64,000 nt of DNA from Acidimicrobiaceae bacterium (GTDB taxonomy: Bacteria > Actinomycetota > Acidimicrobiia > Acidimicrobiales > Ilumatobacteraceae). Under the pieces are notes generated by a model, which had not been told where the DNA came from, made no database searches, and saw only the letters and a program-made list of their open reading frames with translations. Both the position numbers and the translations under genes were made by a program. The number at the start of each line of letters is the position of its first letter. Positions within the stretch are counted from its first letter, which is position 1. The DNA lies in NCBI GenBank assembly GCA_947450115.1, contig CANFUE010000004.1, forward strand, positions 1-64,000, read 5' to 3'. Positions 43,389-51,704 of this stretch are shown one piece after another.

Positions 43389-43490
43389 CGAAGGGGAGTA
43401 TCCCATAAGTACTGTTGTCGTCATCACGGTAAAAGTGAGCAATCACTCTTACCCGGCACGGTTGCCCAATTTGGGCGGGAGAGACTTTCG
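43389..43490 (+). promoter_or_regulatory. yybP-ykoY (manganese) riboswitch
   Basis: The conserved elements of the yybP-ykoY aptamer occur in order: AAGGGGAGTA (43391-43400), GTCGTCA (43418-43424), CCGGCA (43453-43458) and GAGAGACTTTC (near 43480-43489). A four-way-junction fold can be drawn: P1 CGAAGG/CTTTCG (43389-43394 with 43485-43490), P2 ACTGT/ACGGT (43411-43415 with 43458-43462), P3 GGTAA...AGTGA-GCAA-TCACT...TTACC (43428-43453, a GNRA tetraloop), P4 GCCC/GGGC (43464-43476). Mn2+ binding is established for this class. Found by reading; covariance scoring was not possible here. Confidence 0.88.
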
Positions 43491-43530
43491 ACGAAGTCAA
43501 CGTGTTCGCTCGCGAGCACCCGTCGAAAGG
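43485..43530 (+). promoter_or_regulatory. Riboswitch expression platform sequestering the htpX Shine-Dalgarno
   Basis: CTTTCGACG (43485-43493), which contains the 3' strand of aptamer stem P1, is also fully complementary to CGTCGAAAG (43521-43529). The latter overlaps AAAGG (43526-43530), the ribosome-binding site 8 nt before the htpX ATG. The two pairings exclude each other: with ligand P1 forms and the site is free; without ligand it is covered. This predicts a translational ON switch. Confidence 0.78.
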
Positions 43531-43538
43531 TAGTACTC

Positions 43539-44414
43539 ATGTTGAAAAACACCATCAAAACATCCGTTCTTCTCGCTGGGCTCGGTGGCCTCATTGTCAC
43601 CATCGCCGGTGTCTTAGGTGGAGGAAGTTCTAGTTCGCTCACCTTTGGTCTCTTCATTGCCTTCGCAATGGTGGGCGGCTCATATTGGTTCAGCGACAAG
43701 CTCGCCCTGAAAAGCGCCAAAGCACGTATTGTGACCGAAGCAGATGCCCCCCTCTTCTTCGGCATGGTGAAAGAACTCACCGAGCGCGCCAGCATGCCCA
43801 TGCCACGTGTTGCCATTGCTCCGAGTGAACAGCCCAACGCTTTTGCTACAGGTCGTAATCCTCGCCACGCGGTGGTGTGTGCAACAGAGGGCCTCTTACG
43901 CACCATGCCTGAAGATGAACTACGTGGCGTGATGGCGCACGAGTTAATGCATGTGAAGCATCGCGACATTCTCATTGGCTCGGTTGCTGCTGCTATTGCT
44001 ACAGCAATTTCCTTCATTGCGAACATGGCAATGTGGGCGGCCATGTTTGGCGGCCGCGGAAATAACGACAACGAACGAGCAAACCCATTTGCATTACTCC
44101 TCGTCTCGATGCTTGCCCCTATTGCCGCATCACTCTTGCAAATGGCGGTTTCGCGATCACGTGAATTTGAAGCCGACCGTGGAGCTGCCGAGCTTCTCGG
44201 CGATGGCAAATCCCTCGCCAATGCTCTCGAACGTATTGAGGCAACTGCAAAGCAAACGCCGATGCAAGTTGCACCAGCGCAGGCATATGCATATATCCAC
44301 AACCCTCTTGCAGAATTCCAGCAGAAAAAGGGCGGCCCCAATATGGCGCGACTCTTTTCCACCCACCCCAGCACCGATGAGCGCATTGCTCGTCTTCGCT
44401 CAATGAGCTTCTAA
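43539..44414 (+). CDS. htpX: M48 metalloprotease HtpX
   Basis: 291 aa membrane-bound zinc protease. Two N-terminal membrane segments (about 8-28 and 33-50), zinc motif MAHELMHVKHRD (HExxH), two more hydrophobic segments (about 148-170 and 185-205), then the third ligand in SREFEADRGAAE. HtpX degrades damaged or misassembled membrane proteins. It is the first gene behind a manganese riboswitch and 2 bp from a P-type ATPase gene, so its level may follow Mn2+. An antisense 320-aa frame here is a shadow. Confidence 0.93.
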   Translation: MLKNTIKTSVLLAGLGGLIVTIAGVLGGGSSSSLTFGLFIAFAMVGGSYWFSDKLALKSAKARIVTEADAPLFFGMVKELTERASMPMPRVAIAPSEQPNAFATGRNPRHAVVCATEGLLRTMPEDELRGVMAHELMHVKHRDILIGSVAAAIATAISFIANMAMWAAMFGGRGNNDNERANPFALLLVSMLAPIAASLLQMAVSRSREFEADRGAAELLGDGKSLANALERIEATAKQTPMQVAPAQAYAYIHNPLAEFQQKKGGPNMARLFSTHPSTDERIARLRSMSF

Positions 44415-44416
44415 AC

Positions 44417-47158
44417 ATGCCAGACACAACTAAAGACGCAGCAAGCAGCAACCTCCTCTCGCGCGCACATGCCACGAGTATTGAGGAAGTCGCCTCTGCC
44501 TTAGGAACCAGCCCCACCGACGGCATCACTTCCGCTGAGGCCACCGCGCGTCTCACCACTTATGGCGCAAACGAACTTGCTGCGCCCGCAGTGATTCCGG
44601 CGTGGCGAAAGTTGCTCGCACAATTTCAAGACTTGCTCATACTCATTCTCATTGGTGCAGCAATAGTTTCTTTTGCCATCTCAGGGGAACTCAAAACACC
44701 TCTCGTGGTGTTAGTAGTTGTGGTGTTCAATGCAACCCTCGGATTCATCCAAGAAAATCGCGCAGAGAAATCACTTGATGCACTGCGCAAAATGCTCAGT
44801 GCACAAGTGCGGGTCCGGCGCGATCATGCAATTCAACTCATCAACACTTCCCACATTGTTCCCGGCGACATTGTTTTGGTGGAAGCCGGTGACCGCCTCC
44901 CCGCCGATGGTCGCATTGTTTTCGCCAATAACGTAGAGGTAGACGAGTCTGCTATCACGGGTGAAAGTCACCCGGTTGCGAAACATCATGAAATCATTGC
45001 CGAGGCCAATGCCTCATTGGGCGACCGCCATTGCATGGCATATATGAACTCCACCGTCACACGTGGTCGCGCTGAAGTTCTTATTACTCACACCGGAATG
45101 ACCACTGAAATCGGGCGCATTGCCGGATTGCTTGCCTCAACACCCACCGAAAAGACTCCCCTGCAAAAGCAACTCGATGGGCTTGCCCATCAGCTCATCA
45201 TCTTGGCTGGCGTCATCGTCGGCCTCGTTATGGTGGCAAACCTGTTACGTGGAGAATCATTGAGTGATGTACTTCTCACTGCCGTCGCACTTGCAGTTGC
45301 TGCTATTCCTGAGGGCCTCCCTGCGGTCACCGTCGTCACCCTTGCTATTGGAGTAAATCAACTCGCCGGACGCAATGCCATCATTAAACGCCTCGCTGCG
45401 GTGGAAACACTCGGTTGTACCAGCGTCATCTGCAGTGACAAAACAGGAACGCTCACCTTGAACCAGATGACTGCTACTCATTTAGTTTTTGAGGGAAAAA
45501 CTTTTGAAGTATCAGGTGGCGGATACTCTCGCATCGGGTCAATTACAGACATCGCACCAGTAACCGACACACTCATCATCACTGCTCGTGGGCTCGCACT
45601 ATGTGCCGATGCAATGGTGCATCACCGTGGAGAATCTGATGACCTTGTTGGCGACCCAACAGAGGGGGCCCTTGTTGTTCTTGCTGAAAAGCTGCATATA
45701 GAGATTGCCGAAACGCGACGCCAATTCCCTCGAGAAAATGAAGTTCCCTTCGACTCCTCATACAAGTACATGGCAACGGCACATTTCACCACCTCTCCCG
45801 TAGGTGGTCGCACCATGCGCATTTACGTTAAAGGCGCCCCCGATGTGCTCATGGCGCGCTCACAAACTTGCTTGTGGACAAATTCTCGGCCTGTCGATAT
45901 CAACAGTGTTGCCAACGAACTCAATACAACTTATGACTCCATGGCAAGTGAAGGACTTCGGGTGCTTGCCTTAGCAATGCGCGAACTTCCCGAAGAAGAA
46001 TACGAAGAGTTTCTCAGCAATGGAGGTTCACTTTATGACCTCATCAACGAGCTCACCTTGCTCGCACTGGTGGGAATCGTCGACCCACCGCGCCCTGAAG
46101 CTCGTGTTGCTATTGCAGAAGCCCACGCCGCGGGTATTGATGTCAAAATGATTACTGGCGACCATGCAGTTACCGCTGCGAGCATTGGTCGCCAACTAGG
46201 TATTACCGGCCGCGCAATGACTGGCGCAGAGCTCAACGAACTCAGTGACGAAGATCTTGCAGCACAAATTGATGACATCGGTGTCTTTGCAAGAGTGGCT
46301 CCTGAACACAAAATGCGCCTTGTTGCTCAACTCCAGGCAAATGGAAAAGTTGTTGCTATGACCGGTGACGGCGTGAACGATGCCCCTGCTCTCAAAAAAT
46401 CCGACATGGGCATTGCAATGGGCATTACAGGAACGGAAGTATCGAAGGAAGCCGCCACCATGGTGCTCACCGACGATAACTTCGCCACCATCGTTGGTGC
46501 GGTGCGTCAAGGCCGCGCGATTTACCACAACATCATTTCTTTTGTTCGCTTCCAACTGTCCACAGCAATCGGCTTTGCAATGCTCTTTCTTGCAGCTTCA
46601 GTCTTTGGAATTGCCAACGGAAAACCCTTCGCCGCAATCGCTATCTTGTGGGTGAACATCATCATGGATGGGCCGCCCGCAATGGCGCTGGCCTTCGACA
46701 GCCCCACGGCCAATGTGATGCAGAAACTCCCACGTCCTCCCGAGGAACCTATTCTCACGAAACAGCGCTGGATGGCGGTTCTCATATCGTCATTCACCAT
46801 GGCTGCCGGAACGCTTGCGGTTTTGCAGTTGGCACCTGGTGACCCCGCTTACGATGGGTCATCTACTGCCACCACTATGGCCTTTGTGACATTCGTCTTC
46901 TTCCAATTCTTCAACATCTTGAATTCCCGCATGGAGACACACAGCGTCTTGAGCAAAAGAACACTCTCCAACTGGCGACTGTGGGCGGCACTTGCCGCAG
47001 TGGGAGTAATTCAAATTCTGGTCACCATCGTGTCTCCGCTACAAAATCTCTTCCACACCACCAGCATCAGTGTTGGGCAGTGGCTCATCTGTGCACTCGT
47101 TGCGAGCAGCGTGGTCGTCGTGGAAGAAATACGTAAGTTCCTTGCTCGCAGCATGTGA
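44417..47158 (+). CDS. P2-type cation-transporting ATPase, likely Mn2+/Ca2+ export
   Basis: 913 aa. Actuator motif DESAITGESHPV, phosphorylation site CSDKTGTLTLNQM (Asp341), nucleotide site KGAPD and hinge TGDGVNDAPALKKSDMG. The M4 ion motif AAIPEGLPAV matches SERCA-type pumps. In M6, LWVNIIMDGPPAMAL keeps the Asn and Asp of ion site II, whereas M5 (RFQLSTAIGFAML) lacks the site I Asn and Glu, so a single-site pump like PMCA is expected. Operon position behind the yybP-ykoY riboswitch suggests Mn2+ or Ca2+/Mn2+ export. Substrate is inference. Confidence 0.9.
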   Translation: MPDTTKDAASSNLLSRAHATSIEEVASALGTSPTDGITSAEATARLTTYGANELAAPAVIPAWRKLLAQFQDLLILILIGAAIVSFAISGELKTPLVVLVVVVFNATLGFIQENRAEKSLDALRKMLSAQVRVRRDHAIQLINTSHIVPGDIVLVEAGDRLPADGRIVFANNVEVDESAITGESHPVAKHHEIIAEANASLGDRHCMAYMNSTVTRGRAEVLITHTGMTTEIGRIAGLLASTPTEKTPLQKQLDGLAHQLIILAGVIVGLVMVANLLRGESLSDVLLTAVALAVAAIPEGLPAVTVVTLAIGVNQLAGRNAIIKRLAAVETLGCTSVICSDKTGTLTLNQMTATHLVFEGKTFEVSGGGYSRIGSITDIAPVTDTLIITARGLALCADAMVHHRGESDDLVGDPTEGALVVLAEKLHIEIAETRRQFPRENEVPFDSSYKYMATAHFTTSPVGGRTMRIYVKGAPDVLMARSQTCLWTNSRPVDINSVANELNTTYDSMASEGLRVLALAMRELPEEEYEEFLSNGGSLYDLINELTLLALVGIVDPPRPEARVAIAEAHAAGIDVKMITGDHAVTAASIGRQLGITGRAMTGAELNELSDEDLAAQIDDIGVFARVAPEHKMRLVAQLQANGKVVAMTGDGVNDAPALKKSDMGIAMGITGTEVSKEAATMVLTDDNFATIVGAVRQGRAIYHNIISFVRFQLSTAIGFAMLFLAASVFGIANGKPFAAIAILWVNIIMDGPPAMALAFDSPTANVMQKLPRPPEEPILTKQRWMAVLISSFTMAAGTLAVLQLAPGDPAYDGSSTATTMAFVTFVFFQFFNILNSRMETHSVLSKRTLSNWRLWAALAAVGVIQILVTIVSPLQNLFHTTSISVGQWLICALVASSVVVVEEIRKFLARSM

Positions 47159-47215
47159 TGTACCGCAAATACGCAGTTTCGTTCCGATGAGGCTCCATCT
47201 GACAACATAGGAGTA

Positions 47216-47647
47216 ATGGCTGATGGAATCGTTCGCGCTGCTGGTGGAGTTGTTTGGCGTACCAACGGTAACAACCGCGTTGAACTGCTCCTCGTACATC
47301 GCCCTGGCGAAGGTTACGACGACTGGACCTTTCCCAAGGGGAAACGTGACGACATCGATTCAAGTGAGGAAGACTGTGCCATTCGTGAAGTGTGGGAAGA
47401 AACCGGTTACCACTGCCGGCTCGGGCACGAGATTGCTCGCATTAACTACATCGACCGTAAAGGTCGCCCCAAGCGTGTGCGTTACTGGACCATGACCGTG
47501 TCGGGTGGAGCAGAGAGCTACTCAAATGAAGTAGACGCCATGATGTGGATGCCTATCGACCGTGCGCGTAAGAAGATTACTTACGAACGCGACCTACTTG
47601 TTATTGACTGTTTTGAAAACTTCTTACGCTCGGGTCTTACTGAGTAA
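47216..47647 (+). CDS. NUDIX hydrolase
   Basis: 143 aa. The Nudix box is GKRDDIDSSEEDCAIREVWEETGYH, with the REVWEETG core intact, preceded by DDWTFPKGK. It hydrolyses a nucleoside diphosphate linked to another group. It resembles the Nudix domain of mycobacterial MutT1 but lacks the extra phosphatase-like domain. AGGAG precedes the ATG. Its 3' end overlaps the sufC copy 2 gene by 11 bp. Confidence 0.9.
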   Translation: MADGIVRAAGGVVWRTNGNNRVELLLVHRPGEGYDDWTFPKGKRDDIDSSEEDCAIREVWEETGYHCRLGHEIARINYIDRKGRPKRVRYWTMTVSGGAESYSNEVDAMMWMPIDRARKKITYERDLLVIDCFENFLRSGLTE

Positions 47648-48365
47648 GACCGGCATAACCGGTTGTTTCCAATTCGTCTGCAAGCTCGGGTCCGCCTGAT
47701 TTCACAATTTTGCCGGCGGCCAAAATATGCACCACGTCGGGACGAAGTTCTTCCAAGAGCCGCGCATAGTGAGTAATCACCAAGACGCCGAGATTGTCTT
47801 CTTGAGTAGCAGCTTCAACTCGACGTGCGCAGTCGCGTAGTGCGTCGATATCGAGCCCCGAGTCGAGTTCATCGAGAATGGCGAACTTTGGTTTCAATAA
47901 TGCCAACTGCAGTGTTTCATTACGCTTCTTCTCGCCGCCTGAAAGATCGACGTTCATAGAACGCTCTACCAGAGCCATGTCGAAATGAATACGAGCAGCT
48001 TCTGCAACAATTTCGGCGTCGAGTGTTGACGTATTACGACCCCGCGAAGCGTAGGCCTCACGAATGACGTCGTCGAGATGCACTCCAGGTACTTCTGTGG
48101 GGTACTGCATAATGAGATGCAATCCAGCTTGCGCCCGCTGCCATGCAGGCAAAGCGAGAAGGTCTTCACCGTCGAGTGTGACACTTCCACTATGCACGAC
48201 GTAGCCAGGCTTTCCCATGACAACACCCGACAAGGTTGACTTACCGGCACCGTTCGGACCCATGATGGCATGTACTTCACCTGAGCTCAGCGTGAGGTTG
48301 ATGCCATTTAAAATTTGCTTGCCCGGAATACCAGCAACGAGATTTTCGATTTTCAACGTGCTCAT
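47637..48365 (-). CDS. sufC: SufC-type Fe-S assembly ATPase, copy 2
   Basis: 242 aa: Walker A GPNGAGKST, signature LSGGEKKRNE and Walker B AILDELDSGLDIDAL. It is the shorter and more canonical of the two SufC proteins in the window and lies in the sufB ... sufD operon, so it is the more likely partner of that scaffold. Start overlaps the Rieske protein stop (ATGA). Confidence 0.94.
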   Translation of the reverse strand: MSTLKIENLVAGIPGKQILNGINLTLSSGEVHAIMGPNGAGKSTLSGVVMGKPGYVVHSGSVTLDGEDLLALPAWQRAQAGLHLIMQYPTEVPGVHLDDVIREAYASRGRNTSTLDAEIVAEAARIHFDMALVERSMNVDLSGGEKKRNETLQLALLKPKFAILDELDSGLDIDALRDCARRVEAATQEDNLGVLVITHYARLLEELRPDVVHILAAGKIVKSGGPELADELETTGYAGLTQ

Positions 48366-48697
48366 GACGCTTCTCCATTTTCTGCGCGACGCGTAACGAA
48401 AACTTCGTCGCCATTGGTGCTCACACTAAAAACTTCTACTGGTTGAGTAGCCGGAAAGGTGCTGGGTACACCTGTTTCCAAACTAAATGCACTGCCGTGT
48501 TTCCAACATTCCAATTCCTTTTTTCCACAATGCACTTCACCTTCAGATAAAGAGATGTTGGCGTGGCTGCAACGATCGGCAATGGCATAGAGCGTTTCAT
48601 CGATGCGAATGACCGCAACCGCAACTCCATTGACGTCGACTTTCACTGCAACTCCTTGGCCAAAGTCTTGCGCTAAACCAACGCGTACCGCGCTCAC
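48362..48697 (-). CDS. Rieske [2Fe-2S] ferredoxin of the suf operon
   Basis: 111 aa. Rieske ligands CSHANISL (CxH) and CWKHGSAF (CxxH) are spaced as in non-haem iron oxygenase ferredoxins. A Rieske protein between sufD and sufC is common in actinobacterial suf operons. It probably supplies electrons for cluster assembly or for another oxygenase; this role is not proven. ATGA overlaps on both sides. Confidence 0.9.
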   Translation of the reverse strand: MSAVRVGLAQDFGQGVAVKVDVNGVAVAVIRIDETLYAIADRCSHANISLSEGEVHCGKKELECWKHGSAFSLETGVPSTFPATQPVEVFSVSTNGDEVFVTRRAENGEAS

Positions 48698-49803
48698 TGC
48701 GCACCCGCGTGCAACTTTGCAGCAACTTTGGCCCGCAAGCCCGAGACCACGTCAATTTGTGGCAAGCGCTCAAGAACTTCGTTGAAAAAACCAAGTACTA
48801 CGAGACGTTCCGCAATGTCGGGGTGAATACCACGACTTTCCAAATAGAAACGCTGCTCATCGTCAATTGGCCCAACTGTGCTGGCATGGCTGCATTTCAC
48901 ATCGTTTGTTTCAATTTCTAGGTTCGGCACGCTTTCAGCCCACGCGCCATGCGACAACGTGAGGTTGCGGTTCGTTTGGTAGGCCTGTGACCCATGAGCT
49001 TCATGCTCAATGCGAATGAGGCCCGTGTACACGCTCTTTGCAGTGTCTTGAACTGCACCCTTGAAGAGCAAGTCGCTCGATGTGCGCGGAGCAATGTGAG
49101 TTTGCAATGTACGGAAATCGTGCATTTGAGTTTTGTCGGCGAAGTAGAGCGCAACTTGTTGTGTTGTTGCACCAATACCTACCAAGCGAGCTTCCGTGCG
49201 CACGCGGGCGTAATCGCCACCAAGCGCAACGGTAAACAACCGTGTGGTGGAATCTCGCTCACCCAAAGACTGTTGATGAGCAATTTTCCATGTTTTATTG
49301 CCGAGTTCATTAATGGCAATGTAAGTAACACGTGCTGATTGTGCAGCACGAATTTCAACAACAGGCGCGATGAGCGACGAAATATCGTCTGCCGATAAGA
49401 AATGCTCAACCACTGTGACTTCGCTGTTTTCTGCAGCGTCGATGATAAGCCGCGGAGCAGCAAGTACACCTGAAATGGAAAGCGTTCGTGTAATAACAAT
49501 GGGGCTGGCATACGACTTACCACGAGCAGTTTTAACAGTGATGATGTCGGCATGTGCCCCACTGCAATGGATGGCGTTAATTTCTGCAAATGCATCGACA
49601 GGAATGGGCATGGCGATTCCGCACTCGCCCACCGCTGCGCCTTGCACAACAATGCCGGCAACATCGGCTGGCGCATCAACGCGATTTTCTACTGACCCTG
49701 CAACAAAAGAGTCGAGGCTCAGTTCTTCAATACGGCTATAACGCCATATTTCTTCTTCGGCTGTAGGCAATACCACGCCTGGGTAGTGAGCAGTGCTGCT
49801 CAT
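48694..49803 (-). CDS. sufD: Fe-S assembly protein SufD
   Basis: 369 aa from ATG 49803 (MSSTAHYPG), with a strong GGAGG upstream, rather than 49824. The beta-helix core and the C-terminal SHASTVGPIDDEQRFYLESRGI are the SufB/SufD family hallmark. SufD pairs with SufB in the SufBC2D scaffold. The start overlaps the stop of the small Cys-rich gene (ATGA). Confidence 0.92.
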   Translation of the reverse strand: MSSTAHYPGVVLPTAEEEIWRYSRIEELSLDSFVAGSVENRVDAPADVAGIVVQGAAVGECGIAMPIPVDAFAEINAIHCSGAHADIITVKTARGKSYASPIVITRTLSISGVLAAPRLIIDAAENSEVTVVEHFLSADDISSLIAPVVEIRAAQSARVTYIAINELGNKTWKIAHQQSLGERDSTTRLFTVALGGDYARVRTEARLVGIGATTQQVALYFADKTQMHDFRTLQTHIAPRTSSDLLFKGAVQDTAKSVYTGLIRIEHEAHGSQAYQTNRNLTLSHGAWAESVPNLEIETNDVKCSHASTVGPIDDEQRFYLESRGIHPDIAERLVVLGFFNEVLERLPQIDVVSGLRAKVAAKLHAGAQ

Positions 49804-50138
49804 TTTTTTCCTCCAAATCGCCACCAGCGGCGACGCTTTTTGTCGTGTGAAAACTCTTCTATATAACTGCGCCCTACGGCATTAATAATTTCCTCTGCCG
49901 CATCGAGTACTGCCGCAGCTGTTCCGTCGTCGAGACCTGGCGGTTCAGTAGGAGTACGTGGTGCGATAGCACTTCCGTGAACCCAAGCGACGTCGGCTAG
50001 ACGCCGTTCATAACATGCACAATTTTCTGGGCAACGCCACGGGGCATCGGGAGCCATGTCGAGGGTGCACTTACGTACTGCATCGCCATTTGAATAGGTA
50101 CGTGTTTCGTAGTGCTTGCATTCGGTTCGCATTGGCAT
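49800..50138 (-). CDS. Cys-rich small protein between sufB and sufD
   Basis: 112 aa from ATG 50138, which overlaps the sufB stop (ATGA); the longer ORF-track start is not needed. The N-terminal half carries five cysteines and a His: C7, H9, C24, C36, C40 and C42 (ECKHYE, RKCTLD, WRCPENCACY), a possible zinc or Fe-S site. The C-terminal half has a helix (AAVLDAAEEIINAVGRSYIEEF) and a very basic end (KKRRRWWRFGGKK). I do not recognise the family. Its place, translationally coupled to both sufB and sufD, suggests a role in Fe-S assembly (inference). Confidence 0.75.
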   Translation of the reverse strand: MPMRTECKHYETRTYSNGDAVRKCTLDMAPDAPWRCPENCACYERRLADVAWVHGSAIAPRTPTEPPGLDDGTAAAVLDAAEEIINAVGRSYIEEFSHDKKRRRWWRFGGKK

Positions 50139-51538
50139 CAGCCAACCGAACCTTCCATCTGCAACTCGATGAGTCGGCTCCATTCCACTGCATATTCCAT
50201 AGGCAATGTACGAGTGACGGGTTCGATGAATCCGTTGACCACCATGCTCATGGCTTGCTCTTGTGAGAGGCCACGGCTTTGGAGGTAAAAGAGTTGCTCA
50301 TCGGCAATTTTCGACACGGTGGCTTCATGGCCAATTTGTGCGTCGCGCTCGCCCACTTCCATGTAAGGCAAGGTGCGTGATTCGCTTTCTTCATCGAGAA
50401 TGAGTGCGTCACATTGCACATGGCTCTTGCAGCCATAAGCGCCTTCTTCAATACGGACTAAGCCGCGATACGTGGTGACGCCACCATCTTTTGAAATAGA
50501 CTTCGACACAATTTTTGATGAGGTCTCTGGTGCTGCGTGCACCATTTTTGCTCCAGCATCTTGATGTTGGCCAGCGCCGGCATAGGCAACCGACAACACT
50601 TCACCCGTTGCTTTTGGCCCCACCAAGTACACGCTTGGGTACTTCATGGTGAGCTTTGAACCAATGTTGCCATCGATCCACTCCATGTGACCTTCTGCCT
50701 CAACACGTGCGCGCTTAGTAACCAAGTTATAAACGTTTGGTGACCAGTTCTGAATGGTGGTGTAGGTAACGCGAGCACTTGGCTTCACCACAATTTCCAC
50801 AACTGCCGAGTGCAGCGAATCGCTGGTGTAAACAGGCGCAGAGCAACCTTCGATGTAATGCACTTTTGAACCTTCGTCGGCAATGATGAGCGTGCGCTCA
50901 AATTGACCGGCATTTTCCGAGTTAATACGGAAGTACGCCTGCAATGGCATTTCACATTCCACGCCTGGTGGAACATAAATGAATGAGCCACCCGACCATA
51001 CCGATGTGTTCAAGGCAGAGAACTTGTTGTCGCCTGGAGGAATAACGGTGCCGAAGTACTGCTTCACGAGGTCTGGATACTCACGCAATGCGGTATCCAT
51101 GTCGCAGAACAAAATGCCCTGAGCTTCAAGGTCTTCGCGGTTGCGGTGAAAAACCACTTCTGATTCGTACTGTGCTGTAACACCAGCGAGGTACTTGCGT
51201 TCCGCTTCAGGGATACCAAGCTTTTCGTAAGTGAGCTTCATTTGTTCAGGAAGATCGTCCCACTCATCAACTTGCTCGGTGGCGGGCTTCAAGTAGTAGT
51301 AAATATCTTGGAAATCGATGTCGGGCATGTTGTCGGCAAACCACTTCGCCATTGGCTTGCGGTCGAACATCTTGAGCGAACGCAGGCGCATTTCGCGCAT
51401 CCATTCAGGTTCGCCCTTCCACCATGAAATTTGCTCAACAACACCATCGTCTAAGCCCTTGGCTGGCTGGAAGGCATATTCAACGTTGTCGCTCCAACCC
51501 AATTGGTATTTGCTGAGATCAAGATCGAATGTACTCAT
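50138..51538 (-). CDS. sufB: Fe-S assembly scaffold protein SufB
   Basis: 466 aa. PPGVECEMPLQAYFRINSEN, SKVHYIEGCSAPVYTSDSLHSAVVE (with the conserved Cys for sulfur acceptance) and the C-terminal HEATVSKIADEQLFYLQSRGL are SufB hallmarks. It forms the site where new clusters are built with SufC and SufD. First gene of the minus-strand suf operon; GAGGAG lies 5 nt from the ATG, and a GC hairpin stands just upstream. Confidence 0.96.
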   Translation of the reverse strand: MSTFDLDLSKYQLGWSDNVEYAFQPAKGLDDGVVEQISWWKGEPEWMREMRLRSLKMFDRKPMAKWFADNMPDIDFQDIYYYLKPATEQVDEWDDLPEQMKLTYEKLGIPEAERKYLAGVTAQYESEVVFHRNREDLEAQGILFCDMDTALREYPDLVKQYFGTVIPPGDNKFSALNTSVWSGGSFIYVPPGVECEMPLQAYFRINSENAGQFERTLIIADEGSKVHYIEGCSAPVYTSDSLHSAVVEIVVKPSARVTYTTIQNWSPNVYNLVTKRARVEAEGHMEWIDGNIGSKLTMKYPSVYLVGPKATGEVLSVAYAGAGQHQDAGAKMVHAAPETSSKIVSKSISKDGGVTTYRGLVRIEEGAYGCKSHVQCDALILDEESESRTLPYMEVGERDAQIGHEATVSKIADEQLFYLQSRGLSQEQAMSMVVNGFIEPVTRTLPMEYAVEWSRLIELQMEGSVG

Positions 51539-51553
51539 GGGGGACTCCTCGAC

Positions 51554-51570
51554 TGCCGCGACCTACGCGG
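51554..51570 (-). promoter_or_regulatory. Inverted repeat in the sufB leader
   Basis: GCCGCG-5 nt-CGCGGC, a perfect 6-bp stem, immediately upstream of the sufB ribosome-binding site (GAGGAG). A TACTAT -10-like box (51596-51601) would place it in the 5' leader. It may be an operator or an RNA hairpin. No SufR or IscR site was recognised in the 166-bp gap; a second inverted repeat CCACT-CA-AGTGG is at 51625-51636. Confidence 0.4.
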
Positions 51571-51704
51571 CTACATCTCTAATTAACACTACGGCCATAG
51601 TAACAATTCAGCGCAACGACTACACCACTCAAGTGGGCTTATTTTGCACCAATGTCCTCATCAACCTGAACCGACCGGAAGATCGTTAGCCTGCCACGAC
51701 CACT

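Noticed and set aside
43424-44386. 320-aa minus-strand ORF opposite htpX
   Set aside because: The plus strand encodes intact HtpX with HExxH and a riboswitch leader; the antisense frame has no recognisable motif.
51625-51636. Possible SufR site CCACTCAAGTGG
   Set aside because: It does not match a SufR or IscR consensus that I can name, and no regulator gene is present; kept only as an inverted repeat.
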